In this document: positions 28,430 through 36,857 of the stretch, piece after piece
How the letters are laid out: every line of letters starts with the position of its first letter
Position numbering within the stretch: the stretch's first letter is position 1
NCBI RefSeq assembly: GCF_037031285.1
Contig: NZ_JAYEZO010000001.1
Span: 1,860,001 to 1,924,000, forward strand
Source of the DNA: Halobellus sp. LT62
GTDB taxonomy: Archaea > Halobacteriota > Halobacteria > Halobacteriales > Haloferacaceae
Length of the DNA: 64,000 nt
Direction of reading: 5' to 3'
Notes under the pieces: generated by a model
The model's input: the letters and a program-made list of their open reading frames with translations, nothing else
Told to the model about the DNA's origin: nothing
Database searches by the model: none
Program-made: the position numbers and the translations under genes

Positions 28430-29743
28430 TCAGCGGTCGTCGTACGCTGGTGCGGGGTACACCAGATCTGTCGACGCCTCGCTGTCCACGTCGGACGGGA
28501 TCACGAGGCGGAGGAGGCCGTCCTGCCACTGCCCCATCGGCGGAGCGAGGTCACCCTCGACGGGCATCCCGTTCTCGTCGAAGTTGAATTCACCGAGAAC
28601 CGTCCTGAACTCGGTGTTGAGAAGCGTTTCCCGCACCGTGTCGGGATCGACCGTTCCCGCCGCTTCGACCGCCTGTTTCGCCGTCTGCGCGACGTTGTAC
28701 GATCCCCCGACAGTCGGCGCGGGGTACGCGTCCGACGCCACGCCGTCTTGGGCGCGGAAGGCTTCCAACATCTCCTCGTTGCCGTTGTCGACCATTCCCG
28801 GCACCCATCCCGGCGTCGATTGCGTGTACAGGCCGGCGGTGCCCGTCGCGTCCAACCAAGAGGTGATGGTCGCGGCCCGTTCGATCGTGGCGAGTTTCGG
28901 GAGGAAATCCGCTTCCTGCATCTGCTTGACGGCCGTGATTCCCCCGCCGGGCGCTGGGTTACTGAGCAGGTACTCCACGTTCGCGCTCTTGCTTTGTGAG
29001 ATGAGTGTGGAGAAATCCGAGGATCCGATCTGGAATTTCTCGTTGAGCACGACCTCGTGGCCGTTGTCTTCGAGCGCTTCCGACCAGACCCGTCCGAGCT
29101 CTGCGCCCCAACCGGTGTTGGTCTGCCAGATCCCGACGTTCACGGGTCGGTTGTCCTCGGGGGCCAAGTTCGCGAGTTTCACCGCCCCGTTCGCCATATC
29201 TCGACTCTTGGGGAACGGCGCGAACGTCCACTCGTAGTTGTTGTTCAGGTGGGGTTCCATAAACGCGAAATTCGCGCTTAGCATCGGGAGCTCCTCGCGC
29301 TCGGCGACGGCCGCTGCCGACGCGACCAACAGGCTCCCGAACGTCCCCCAGATCATATCGACATCGTTGTTCGAGATGATCGCTTGCAACCCCTCGCGAA
29401 CCTTTTGGGCGTCGCTCTCGTCGTCTCTGATAATCACTTCCACGTCGCGACCGAGGAGGCCGCCGCTGTCGTTGATCATCTGCTCGCCCAAGCGGTAGGC
29501 GGTCTCGACGTCCTCGCCGGCCGAAGAGAACGATCCCGAGCGCGACACCGTCGCCGCGATCGTGATGGGTTCGCTGCTCTCGTCGGTGGCGCTTCCGGTC
29601 GTCGTGCCCCCGCCGGTGTCACCGCCCGAATCGCCCCCATTCCCGTTCCCGTCGTCTCCCTCGCCACCGGCTCCGAGGCATCCGGCGACGGCGGTGACGG
29701 TTCCAGCACCGACCGTCGTGATAAACTGTCGTCTGTTACTCAT
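28430..29743 (-). CDS. ABC-type branched-chain amino acid/aromatic acid substrate-binding lipoprotein, orphan
   Basis: This periplasmic-type binding protein with a type I Peripla_BP_6 fold serves Liv-type ABC importers. The mature protein follows a twin-arginine leader with lipobox (SNRRQFITTVGAGTVTAVAG then Cys) and a Gly/Asp-rich linker. Start at MSNRRQF (29743) is preferred over an ATG five codons up because the TATA-like AATTTATAAC at 29771-29780 would place the start site between them. It contains the fold markers ITIAATVSRSGSFSSAGEDV, VREGLQAIISNNDVDMIWG and VGGSYNVAQTAKQAVEAAG. No permease or ATPase gene lies nearby. Binding proteins of this group often carry aromatic or carboxylic acids, which would fit the surrounding ligase and demethylase genes. 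Confidence 0.86.
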   Translation of the reverse strand: MSNRRQFITTVGAGTVTAVAGCLGAGGEGDDGNGNGGDSGGDTGGGTTTGSATDESSEPITIAATVSRSGSFSSAGEDVETAYRLGEQMINDSGGLLGRDVEVIIRDDESDAQKVREGLQAIISNNDVDMIWGTFGSLLVASAAAVAEREELPMLSANFAFMEPHLNNNYEWTFAPFPKSRDMANGAVKLANLAPEDNRPVNVGIWQTNTGWGAELGRVWSEALEDNGHEVVLNEKFQIGSSDFSTLISQSKSANVEYLLSNPAPGGGITAVKQMQEADFLPKLATIERAATITSWLDATGTAGLYTQSTPGWVPGMVDNGNEEMLEAFRAQDGVASDAYPAPTVGGSYNVAQTAKQAVEAAGTVDPDTVRETLLNTEFRTVLGEFNFDENGMPVEGDLAPPMGQWQDGLLRLVIPSDVDSEASTDLVYPAPAYDDR

Positions 29744-29896
29744 CGACACGGTGTCCATTAAACAAAGACCGTTATAAATTTTACTGTTACGCGAACGCTG
29801 TTATTTGCAGACGACAGTACGGCGCGGAACCGCGCCGAACGTGGCGCTCTCAGATCGAAGACGGCCTTCGTGATGGCAGGTTCTTCGAACGGCGCG

Positions 29897-31282
29897 TTAG
29901 TTCACGTTGTAGTTCGCCGTCTTCCGCTTGTCCTCGAAGTACGGCGCTGGCGCGACGGTCGCTTTGACTTCGGTCTGTTCGTGCGCCTCGACGCGCGGAT
30001 TCCCGGACTCGGGCTCGCCCCAGAGGATCGAGACCTCGGTACCGGGCTCGGCGAACTCGGCGTCGATGCTGCACAGCGAGAACATCCGCTTCTCGAAGTA
30101 GAGATAGCGGGTGTTGTTCGCGACGCCGACGAGTTCGCCGTCCTTCAGGACCGTATCGCTCTGCGTCAGCGCCCAGTCGGCGATCGGTAGCTCCGTGAAC
30201 CGGTAGTTGGTGTCGTCGTCGAACAGCGCGCCGCCGTACAGCTCCTCTGTGGCCTCCTGATCCCAGACGAGGGTGACGCGGGTACGCTCTTTGTTTTCGA
30301 CCTCCTCCCGGAGCGCTTCCTTGCCGACGAAATCGTGATCGAAGTCGATGAATCGCTCGTGACCGGCTTCGACGGGCGTCAGGTAGTGATCGGTGATGTC
30401 GTCGGAGTCGAGGCTGCCGCCGATGGCGAGCGCGCCCTCGAAGCTGTCGGCGTCGAGCCACTCGCGGTACTCTCTGAGCGTCTCGTCGTCGTGGTAGATC
30501 GCGGGCAGCGGGATCGACATCCACGCCGCGGTGATCACGTTCGTCGGATAGGCCATCCCGCCGATCTGACGGATGTCGTACTCCCGTCCGGTCTCGACGA
30601 TCGCCTCGCGGACGTCTTCTTGGACGTCCCACGGGCCGAAGAACTCGAATCCCGGTTCGTTCAACATTCCGTGGCGCAGCGCGTTGATCTCGTGGCCCGC
30701 GATGGAGACGGGACGGAAGTTGAAGAAGGGGACCTCCGGAAGCGGTTCGTCGACAACCTCCTTGATGAGATCGAGCGCGTCGGGACCCTGTACTTGGAAT
30801 CGGAACGTCTTCGGCGGGCCCTCGCGGACGCCGCCGTGCTCATCGCGCTCTGCGACCGCGTCGTAATCGCCCGTTTCGAGGTGGAACTGCACCCAGTTGA
30901 TCGGCCCGTAGCCGACGAGGTTGAACTCGTTCTCGCCGAGGTGAAAGAGGATGCCGTCGCCGATGAGGTAGCCGTCGGGGCTCGTCGCGGCGAACTGCTT
31001 GGCCTGTCCGGGCTCGAAGTTCGAGAAGTCGTTGATGCCGAGGTCGGCGAACAGCTGCAACGCGTCGGGACCCTCCACGTGGAGGTCGGTCATGTGGTGC
31101 GAGAGGTCGGCGAGCGCGACGCTTTCTGCCCACGCAGACTGCTCTTCGCGCCAGTTGGTGAACTCCGGTGGGAGGTCGGTGAACAGGCGGAGATGTCCCG
31201 AATCGGCGTGCGAGCCGATGCGGCGGACGAGATCGAGCGGGTTGTCGTACTGCTGCAGGACGTCTTCGAGGCTCTCTGTCAT
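29897..31282 (-). CDS. LigM-like tetrahydrofolate-dependent demethylase homologue (GcvT/DmdA superfamily), cassette A
   Basis: This is a folate-binding aminomethyltransferase-fold protein of 461 residues, close in length and block order to LigM-type O-demethylases (THF-dependent methyl transfer from aromatic O-methyl groups) and longer than DMSP demethylase DmdA or GcvT (~360-370). Visible blocks are NWREEQSAW, LSHHMTDLHVEGPDALQL, IGDGILFHLGENEFNLVG, FRFQVQGPDALDL, LRHGMLNEPGFEFFGP, IGGSLDSDDITDHYLTP and VSILWGEPES. A paralogue with the same blocks is at 59933. The start is MTESLED at 31282, after a TATA-rich promoter near 31300-31320 shared with the divergent IclR gene. Substrate is not identified; vanillate/syringate-like or a sulfonium compound are possible. 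Confidence 0.78.
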   Translation of the reverse strand: MTESLEDVLQQYDNPLDLVRRIGSHADSGHLRLFTDLPPEFTNWREEQSAWAESVALADLSHHMTDLHVEGPDALQLFADLGINDFSNFEPGQAKQFAATSPDGYLIGDGILFHLGENEFNLVGYGPINWVQFHLETGDYDAVAERDEHGGVREGPPKTFRFQVQGPDALDLIKEVVDEPLPEVPFFNFRPVSIAGHEINALRHGMLNEPGFEFFGPWDVQEDVREAIVETGREYDIRQIGGMAYPTNVITAAWMSIPLPAIYHDDETLREYREWLDADSFEGALAIGGSLDSDDITDHYLTPVEAGHERFIDFDHDFVGKEALREEVENKERTRVTLVWDQEATEELYGGALFDDDTNYRFTELPIADWALTQSDTVLKDGELVGVANNTRYLYFEKRMFSLCSIDAEFAEPGTEVSILWGEPESGNPRVEAHEQTEVKATVAPAPYFEDKRKTANYNVN

Positions 31283-31410
31283 AGTGGTGCCTGCTCGTCC
31301 ATTTCCTACTATATTATTTAAAATTTTCTCCAAATACCGCTCTCACCGTGATTGTTCGACCCGTCCGTTTCATATTCGTGGGGGGTGTACTCGTGTCCGT
31401 GAGTTCCGAT

Positions 31411-32157
31411 ATGGTCCCACTCCAGACGGTTTCGCGGGCGTTCGAGGTGCTCGACCTGCTAGAACGCGAGCGGGAAGCCGGCCCCGCGAAGATCGCGGCG
31501 CTGATGGACGTCAACCGTAGCACCGCCCACGACTACCTCGTCTCTCTCGAATCGACGGGCTTTGTCGTCAGGGAGGATGGGACGTACCGGATCGGCTATC
31601 GATTCTTACAGCGGGGGAGCCGCCTCAAGTACCGAAACCGGTTCTTTCACTCCTCGGACATCGTTTTGGGCAAGCTCTCGAAGCAATCGGGTGAACTGGC
31701 GCAACTCGGTATGGTGGAGTCCGACGAGTGGGTGATGCTCCACGAGGAAGGAGATATCACCTCCGTCCAAACCGGCACCTATCCCGGATTCCGGACGCCG
31801 ATTCACACGCACGCGGCCGGGAAAGTGCTTCTCGCGCACCTTCCGGAGGCCCGAATCGATGAAATCCTCGCTGTCGACGAACTGGAGCGGGTCACAGAGC
31901 ACACGGTCACCGATCCCGACGACCTCCGCCGCGACCTCGACGAAATCCGCGAGCGGGGGTACGCTATCGACCACGAAGAGCAGGTCGTCGGAATCGGCTT
32001 CGTCGCGTGTCCGGTGATCGAAGACGGGGAACTTCTGGGCAGCGTCTCCGTGGCCTGTCCCACCGGGCGACTCCAGCAGGACGACTACCGTCGGGATCTG
32101 ATTCAAGACGTCCGGGCGGCGGCAGAAGAGATCAGCGTCAACTATCGGTTTTACTGA
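31411..32157 (+). CDS. IclR family transcription regulator, cassette A
   Basis: This is a DNA-binding regulator with an N-terminal winged helix (LQTVSRAFEVLDLLEREREA, recognition region AALMDVNRSTAHDYL) and a C-terminal effector-binding domain (GTYPGFRTPIHTHAAGKVLL, DHEEQVVGIGFVACPVIEDG). Start at MVPLQTV (31411); the frame runs 21 codons further up but that lacks the family pattern. The 248 residues match the family. It is divergent from the LigM-like gene across an AT-rich 128-base region and precedes an acyl-CoA ligase, so it probably controls both, responding to an aromatic or other acid. The C-terminal half is very similar to the second IclR protein at 63341. Confidence 0.92.
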   Translation: MVPLQTVSRAFEVLDLLEREREAGPAKIAALMDVNRSTAHDYLVSLESTGFVVREDGTYRIGYRFLQRGSRLKYRNRFFHSSDIVLGKLSKQSGELAQLGMVESDEWVMLHEEGDITSVQTGTYPGFRTPIHTHAAGKVLLAHLPEARIDEILAVDELERVTEHTVTDPDDLRRDLDEIRERGYAIDHEEQVVGIGFVACPVIEDGELLGSVSVACPTGRLQQDDYRRDLIQDVRAAAEEISVNYRFY

Positions 32158-32256
32158 CCGCGACCGCTTCGCCACTGACCTTCGCCGTCAGACCGCTTCC
32201 GTCTGACCTCCGCAACAGGAAAAATTATTATGATATGTGCGAATGTATGACGCTGT

Positions 32257-33786
32257 ATGCTGTTCCCACAATTGTTCGAACAATCGGTCGCGAGAACGCC
32301 CGAGCGCCCCGCGATCGTCCATCTCAACGGCGACGAAACGCTGACGTACGCCGAATTGCAGACACAGGCGTACGCGGTCGCTAACGAACTGCACGAACGG
32401 GGAATCGAACCCGGTGACAGAGTCGCGATCTGTATGGCGAATCACCCCGAACACGTCGTCACTTTCATCGGGACGCAGTTGGCCGGCGTCGTCGCCGTGC
32501 CGTTCAACTTCCGCGTCGCCGCTGGCGGCGTCCGATACCATCTCGCCGATTCCGACCCCGAACTGTTCTTCTTCGATTCGATTTCCCGGGACTCGGTCGA
32601 ACGTATCGCCGACGAGATCGACGTCGACTCGGTGTATGTCGGCGACGAAACGCCCGAATTCGCCGAATCGTTCGAGTCGTTCAGCGATTCCGCACCCGAG
32701 CGACCGGACGTTTCGATCGGCCACGACGACCCGAGCGTGATGCTGTACAGTTCGGGGACGACCGGCGATCCGAAGGGAATCCCGATCGATCACGAGGCGA
32801 CCGTCGATCGGTGGATCATCAACTCGCTCGGACAGCGATACTACCTCGAAGAGACGCTGATCGGCGTGATGCCGCTGTATCACACCGTCGGCCTTCACGG
32901 CATCCTCTGCGGTCTGCTCTCGATGAGCGGGACGTATCTCTGTATGTCGCAATTCGATCCGGAAATCGCCGTGCGTGCCATCGAGGAGCACCGAGTCACC
33001 GCACTCCACGAAGCCCCGACGATCTTTGCGAATATGCTCGACAGCGAGGCGATCGAGGACACCGACCTCTCTTCGGTCCGGGCGATCGGATACTCCGGCG
33101 CGCCGATGAGTCAGTCGATCTTCGATCGGACTATCGAGACGTTCGAGCCCGAACACATCGCGAACCTCTACGGGACCACCGAGGTCTACGGCACGCTCGC
33201 GTACCTCGACCTCCACGAGATCGACGATCCGACCGTCACCGGTCCCGCGAACGTCGGCATCGAAACCCGAGTCGTCGAGGTCAACGCCGACAGTCCGGAT
33301 GATCGCGTCGCCCCCGGCGAGCAAGGAGAACTCATCGTCAACACCGACTCGTCGGTGTCGTTCGAGGGATACTGGAACAAACCCGAGGCGACCGCTGAAG
33401 CCATTCGCGATGGTTGGTTTTACACCGGCGACGCGGCTCGCCTGACGGAGGAAAACCGAATCGTCATCACCGGTCGCGTCGATGATATGATCATCAGCGG
33501 CGGCGAGAACATCCACCCAACCGAAGTCGAGGACGTGCTTCTCACCCATCCCGCTGTTTCGGACGTCGGTGTCGTCGGCCACGCCGACGACGAGTGGGGA
33601 TCGATCGTCGTCGCCTTCGTCGAACGAAGCGGGGACGTCACGGCCGAAGAACTCGATCAGTGGTGTCGCGACAGTGACGAACTGGCCGACTACAAACGAC
33701 CGCGCGAGTACCGCTTCATCGACGAACTCCCACGGAACCCGAGTGGCAAGATCGAGCGATACAAACTCGAAGCGGACGACAGCTAG
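32257..33786 (+). CDS. AMP-dependent acyl-CoA synthetase, cassette A
   Basis: This is an ANL-superfamily acyl-CoA ligase of 509 residues. A3 loop MLYSSGTTGDPKGIP, A5 region NLYGTTEVYG, A8 hinge GRVDDMIISGGENIHPTEVE and A10 end PRNPSGKIERYKLE with the catalytic Lys present. The C-terminus ELDQWCRDSDELADYKRPRE is nearly the same as that of the ligase in cassette B, suggesting a shared ancestry and perhaps substrates of a kind. The start MLFPQLFEQSVARTPERPA follows an AT-rich promoter (GAAAAATTATTATGATAT). It follows the IclR gene by about 100 bases. The acid activated is unknown (benzoate-, malonate- and fatty-acid-type ligases all look alike at this level). Confidence 0.92.
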   Translation: MLFPQLFEQSVARTPERPAIVHLNGDETLTYAELQTQAYAVANELHERGIEPGDRVAICMANHPEHVVTFIGTQLAGVVAVPFNFRVAAGGVRYHLADSDPELFFFDSISRDSVERIADEIDVDSVYVGDETPEFAESFESFSDSAPERPDVSIGHDDPSVMLYSSGTTGDPKGIPIDHEATVDRWIINSLGQRYYLEETLIGVMPLYHTVGLHGILCGLLSMSGTYLCMSQFDPEIAVRAIEEHRVTALHEAPTIFANMLDSEAIEDTDLSSVRAIGYSGAPMSQSIFDRTIETFEPEHIANLYGTTEVYGTLAYLDLHEIDDPTVTGPANVGIETRVVEVNADSPDDRVAPGEQGELIVNTDSSVSFEGYWNKPEATAEAIRDGWFYTGDAARLTEENRIVITGRVDDMIISGGENIHPTEVEDVLLTHPAVSDVGVVGHADDEWGSIVVAFVERSGDVTAEELDQWCRDSDELADYKRPREYRFIDELPRNPSGKIERYKLEADDS

Positions 33787-34433
33787 CGTTGACGGCGGAT
33801 TTTTCGGCGTCTCATTTTTGGTGTCTCACAGATTGGTTCCCTTCCTGCTTCGCCGTTCGGCTCTTCCGTCATCTGGGTAAGTTTTGTCGAGTTGCTACCG
33901 TCCGAGGGTAGCTGTCTGGCTTTCGGCATCACCGTTCGAAGTACGTCCGTTATAATCGGACGTATCCTGTTTCCCCCCTCGAACGTGGAGTCGTTGTCTT
34001 CTGTCGGTCACCATCCGCCAGTACCCGAATCCGATTCCACACCTGATCCCGAGTCACGGTACCGCTGTGAACGTCGATAGATCACATAACAACAGTACGC
34101 CTGTGATTCCCCGTGTCAAATTGGTTACTGCCGCCGATCTGTCACTCGGGCTGTTCGACGGACACGGTATCGACCGACGCTCTCCGGTCGCCGACTCCGA
34201 CTCGACGGTCGATCGCGACGGACAAATATCTCGCCCTTCGTTCGATATTACCGGACGAAATCTCGTCAGTAGCCTGTTTACTGAAGCGTGTACTCGTCGT
34301 GGACCCAGTCGAAACGCCCGCGGAAGGCTCTCCGCTCTCGACGTGCCCGCCGGCTCCGCTTGTCGCTGGCGGCCCCGACTTCCGCGTTCGTATATCATAA
34401 AACGGTTTATCTCGAAAACAGACCCCGCTCGAC
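33787..34433. other. 647-base gap without a convincing gene
   Basis: Contains T-runs just after the ligase stop (33800-33804, 33814-33819) and otherwise mixed sequence. Short frames here have no family pattern and poor codon bias. It may include remains of a lost gene. I see no repeat or RNA gene. Confidence 0.4.
33799..33819 (+). terminator. T-tract terminator after the cassette A ligase
   Basis: Two T runs (5 and 5 bases), with intervening C/G, begin about 14 bases after the stop codon, as expected of archaeal T-rich termination. Confidence 0.5.
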
Positions 34434-34820
34434 TCACTCGAACGTCATTCCGTAGCCCCACTCCTCCAGTTGTGCTTCGACTTCGTCGGCGTGTTCGAGG
34501 CCGACCAACACGAGCGCCTCCCGTAGATCCGTGAGCGAGACGCTGTCGCCGAAGTGGTCTTCTAAGTCGCGGAGTGTCTCCCGCTCTGCGGTCTTCGTTT
34601 CGGGCTGGAGAAAGAGCGGAACGCGGTTTCGACCCTCCTGAACCCCGTCACGCCGGTATTTGTAGGGGATCCGCATCGGTTCCCGTTCCGTCTCAGTCGA
34701 CTGTTCGCTTTCCGGGTCCGGGCTTTCGCTGTCGACATCTGCGTCCATATTCGGGTCGTCGTCGCTGTCCGCGTCTTCGGCGAAGGGATTCTCACCTGCG
34801 CCCTGTTTCATTCCGGTCAT
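34434..34820 (-). CDS. ParA-associated small acidic protein
   Basis: This 128-residue protein has a very acidic N-terminal half (ENPFAEDADSDDDPNMDADV) and a compact C-terminal domain (LFLQPETKTAERETLRDLED, then SLTDLREALVLVGLEHADEV). It starts inside the ParA gene end (4-base overlap), so the two are cotranslated. Its position as the second gene of a ParA operon suggests it is the adaptor (ParB-like or centromere-binding partner) for the partition ATPase. I do not recognise a ParB motif, so the role comes from context. Confidence 0.7.
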   Translation of the reverse strand: MTGMKQGAGENPFAEDADSDDDPNMDADVDSESPDPESEQSTETEREPMRIPYKYRRDGVQEGRNRVPLFLQPETKTAERETLRDLEDHFGDSVSLTDLREALVLVGLEHADEVEAQLEEWGYGMTFE

Positions 34821-35692
34821 ACAGTCATCACCTCGTGGTCCACATCACCGGGCTCTGGGGGATTCGGTGCCTCTAGGCCGACTTCACGTTCGAGATGTCT
34901 CGCGAGTCGGTCGAACTGCGCTAAGGTGTCAATCTCGTAGTCTCGTCTCCGCTCGCGGTGTTCCCGGACGTACTCGAACGCCGAGCACTGCTGCATCCAG
35001 CACCCCTCCATCAGCGAGGCCCGTTCACCGACGATCTCCGGGACCGGGTAGTCGATCCCATCGAGGATCGAGCGCTGATCGCGGGTGTTTTTGAATCCCA
35101 TCGGAATCGCTGCGAGGACGCCGACCTCGACATCGAGTTGCTCTTCGAATCCCCCGACGAGCTCCTCTAATCCTTCTACGGCGGCTTGTCCCTTCGCACT
35201 CGGCTCGACAGGGATAACGAGGGACCGCGTCGCGTTAATCGCGTTATAGAGGTGCGGACCCTCCGTTGCGGGCGGATCACAAATCAGCACGTCGTAGGTC
35301 TTCGGGACGCCTGCCTCTCTGAGCACTCGAAGCAATTGCGCGTGTACGCCGAACGCCTCTCCCATCGCCTCTGACTGCTCTTTCTCGCGTTGCAGATACT
35401 CCGCGAGATCCGAGAGCATATTGTGCTCTGGGATGATGTCGACCCCCTCCACCGTGCGCACGAGCGCGTCGAACTCGCCCTTCGGGCGTCGAATCATATG
35501 CCTGACAATGTTGTCGACGGGTTCGGTCCGCTGATCGTCCACACCGAACAGTCGTGAGAGGTCGCCGTCCTGTGGGTCCAGTGGAACAACGAGTGGGTTA
35601 AGCCCCGCTCGTGCGTGTGCGACGGCGAGATTCGCCGCCGTCGTGGTTTTACCCACGCCACCTGCCTCACTGTATGTCGAGTACGCAAGCAT
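34817..35692 (-). CDS. parA: ParA/MinD-type partition ATPase
   Basis: This Walker-type ATPase moves replicons apart. The 291-residue protein has the deviant Walker A at its N-terminus, but the usual KGGVGKTT reads SEAGGVGKTTTAANLAVA: the signature first Lys is Ala, while the P-loop Lys is kept. Walker A' with PLDPQDGDLSRL follows, then Walker B DVLICDPPATEG. Beyond that it matches ParA in length and in the PVEPSAKGQAAVEGLEELVG region. A small acidic gene overlaps its end and repeat-rich AT DNA precedes it, making a complete partition module. Such modules occur on plasmids and on chromosomes of haloarchaea. Confidence 0.9.
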   Translation of the reverse strand: MLAYSTYSEAGGVGKTTTAANLAVAHARAGLNPLVVPLDPQDGDLSRLFGVDDQRTEPVDNIVRHMIRRPKGEFDALVRTVEGVDIIPEHNMLSDLAEYLQREKEQSEAMGEAFGVHAQLLRVLREAGVPKTYDVLICDPPATEGPHLYNAINATRSLVIPVEPSAKGQAAVEGLEELVGGFEEQLDVEVGVLAAIPMGFKNTRDQRSILDGIDYPVPEIVGERASLMEGCWMQQCSAFEYVREHRERRRDYEIDTLAQFDRLARHLEREVGLEAPNPPEPGDVDHEVMTV

Positions 35693-35776
35693 TACCGTGG
35701 GTATTGTCTGGCTTCATCTTGAATGTTCCCCAGCGTACTTCTCGAATACTCTTAATCAATCCATTCAATTATGAGT

Positions 35777-36008
35777 TTACTTGAATGCACACCACAACAA
35801 CAAACTCTGAATAAAATTAGTTGTGTTCGTTCATTAGTTGTGTGTATGAATGAATTGAATCAATGAACCCAATGAACACATACAATGAACAAAACTCGGT
35901 AACAAAATTCCAGAACACCTGTAATCACACGCCTGAGTGGCTGAATGCACCGGTAAGGTGTACCTACGGGCTGTACTGAATGCAGCATCGAATTCATATC
36001 GAATTCAG
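35777..36008. repeat. AT-rich repeat cluster upstream of parA, candidate centromere
   Basis: Short repeats crowd this stretch: CAATGAAC at 35861, 35870 and 35883; TTAGTTGTGT at 35817 and 35834; TGAATGCA at 35782, 35942 and 35977; and a tandem ATCGAATTCA at 35987 and 35998. The DNA is much poorer in G and C than its surroundings. Beside parA this is the usual place of a partition site (parS-like). Confidence 0.55.
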
Positions 36009-36096
36009 CCAGACACCGATCGACTGAAACGTGGGGCATAATTTCTTGGTTATCCCTCTCGTCGCTTCATCGGAGTCGCCCTGACTCTGTGATTGA

Positions 36097-36750
36097 ATGA
36101 ACGTCGAGCAATTCAAATCCGCACACGCCCCCGCTGACTCGGACGAATCGTTCCAACTCGAGAATAGTTATACCCTCGACGTCGCCGTCGACGGATCCGT
36201 GATGGCGAAAGCCGGATCGATGATCGCCTACTCCGGTGACCTCTCGTTCACCGGCCGCGCTTCCGCGGAAGGTGGAATCAAGGGCTTCTTGAAGGAAGCC
36301 GCCACCGGTGAGGGAACGCCGGTGATGACCGTCGAAGGAAGCGGTCACGTGTACTTCGCTGACCACCAAAAGAAGGTCCAAGTGCTCGAACTCGCTTCCG
36401 ACGATTCGATCACTGTCAACGGCGAGGACGTCCTCGCGTTCGAGGACGATGTTTCCTATGAGATCAGTACGATCGATAGCCTCGCTGGTTCGTTCGCGGG
36501 CGGATTCACGAACGTCTTCCTCGAAGGTCCGGGATACGTCGCGCTCACGACCCACGGCGACCCCCTCGTGTTGGAGCCGCCAGTCGCGACCGACCCGAGT
36601 GCGACGGTGGCGTGGAGCGGCACCTCACCGAACGTTCAAGTGAACCGCAGCCTCTCGGATATGATCGGTCAGGAGTCCGGCGAACGGTATCAGATGAACT
36701 TCGAGGGATCGGAGGGATTCGTCGTCGTGCAACCGTACGAGGAGTTGTAA
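36097..36750 (+). CDS. AIM24 family protein
   Basis: This 217-residue protein is a beta-rich AIM24 (TIGR00266-type) family member. It has the family block KAGSMIAYSGDLSFTGRASAEGG and, near the end, the AWSGTSPNVQVNRSL core. Members are widespread in prokaryotes and mitochondria with unclear function, often tied to membrane organisation. It lacks a signal peptide or membrane segment, so it is probably cytoplasmic. The start MNVEQFKSAH follows the repeat cluster of the ParA operon by about 90 bases. It is probably monocistronic: the next gene starts about 110 bases downstream. Confidence 0.9.
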   Translation: MNVEQFKSAHAPADSDESFQLENSYTLDVAVDGSVMAKAGSMIAYSGDLSFTGRASAEGGIKGFLKEAATGEGTPVMTVEGSGHVYFADHQKKVQVLELASDDSITVNGEDVLAFEDDVSYEISTIDSLAGSFAGGFTNVFLEGPGYVALTTHGDPLVLEPPVATDPSATVAWSGTSPNVQVNRSLSDMIGQESGERYQMNFEGSEGFVVVQPYEEL

Positions 36751-36857
36751 CGCGGCCCTACCTCTCCCCCTCGACGAGGAGTTTCCTCACGGAGACCTCC
36801 GGTTCGTCGATAGACCCCCCGACTTTTAGACCGATGCGACTGTTCTTTCGCAGTAGA

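Noticed and set aside
32188-33582. A long antisense frame (about 464 codons) opposite the cassette A CoA ligase
   Set aside because: It mirrors a clear ANL enzyme on the plus strand. GC-rich codon use gives long antisense frames in this DNA. Its peptide has no domain pattern.
33892-34461. Short frames in the 33787-34433 gap
   Set aside because: They lack hydrophobic or domain patterns, and frames on the two strands overlap without preference.
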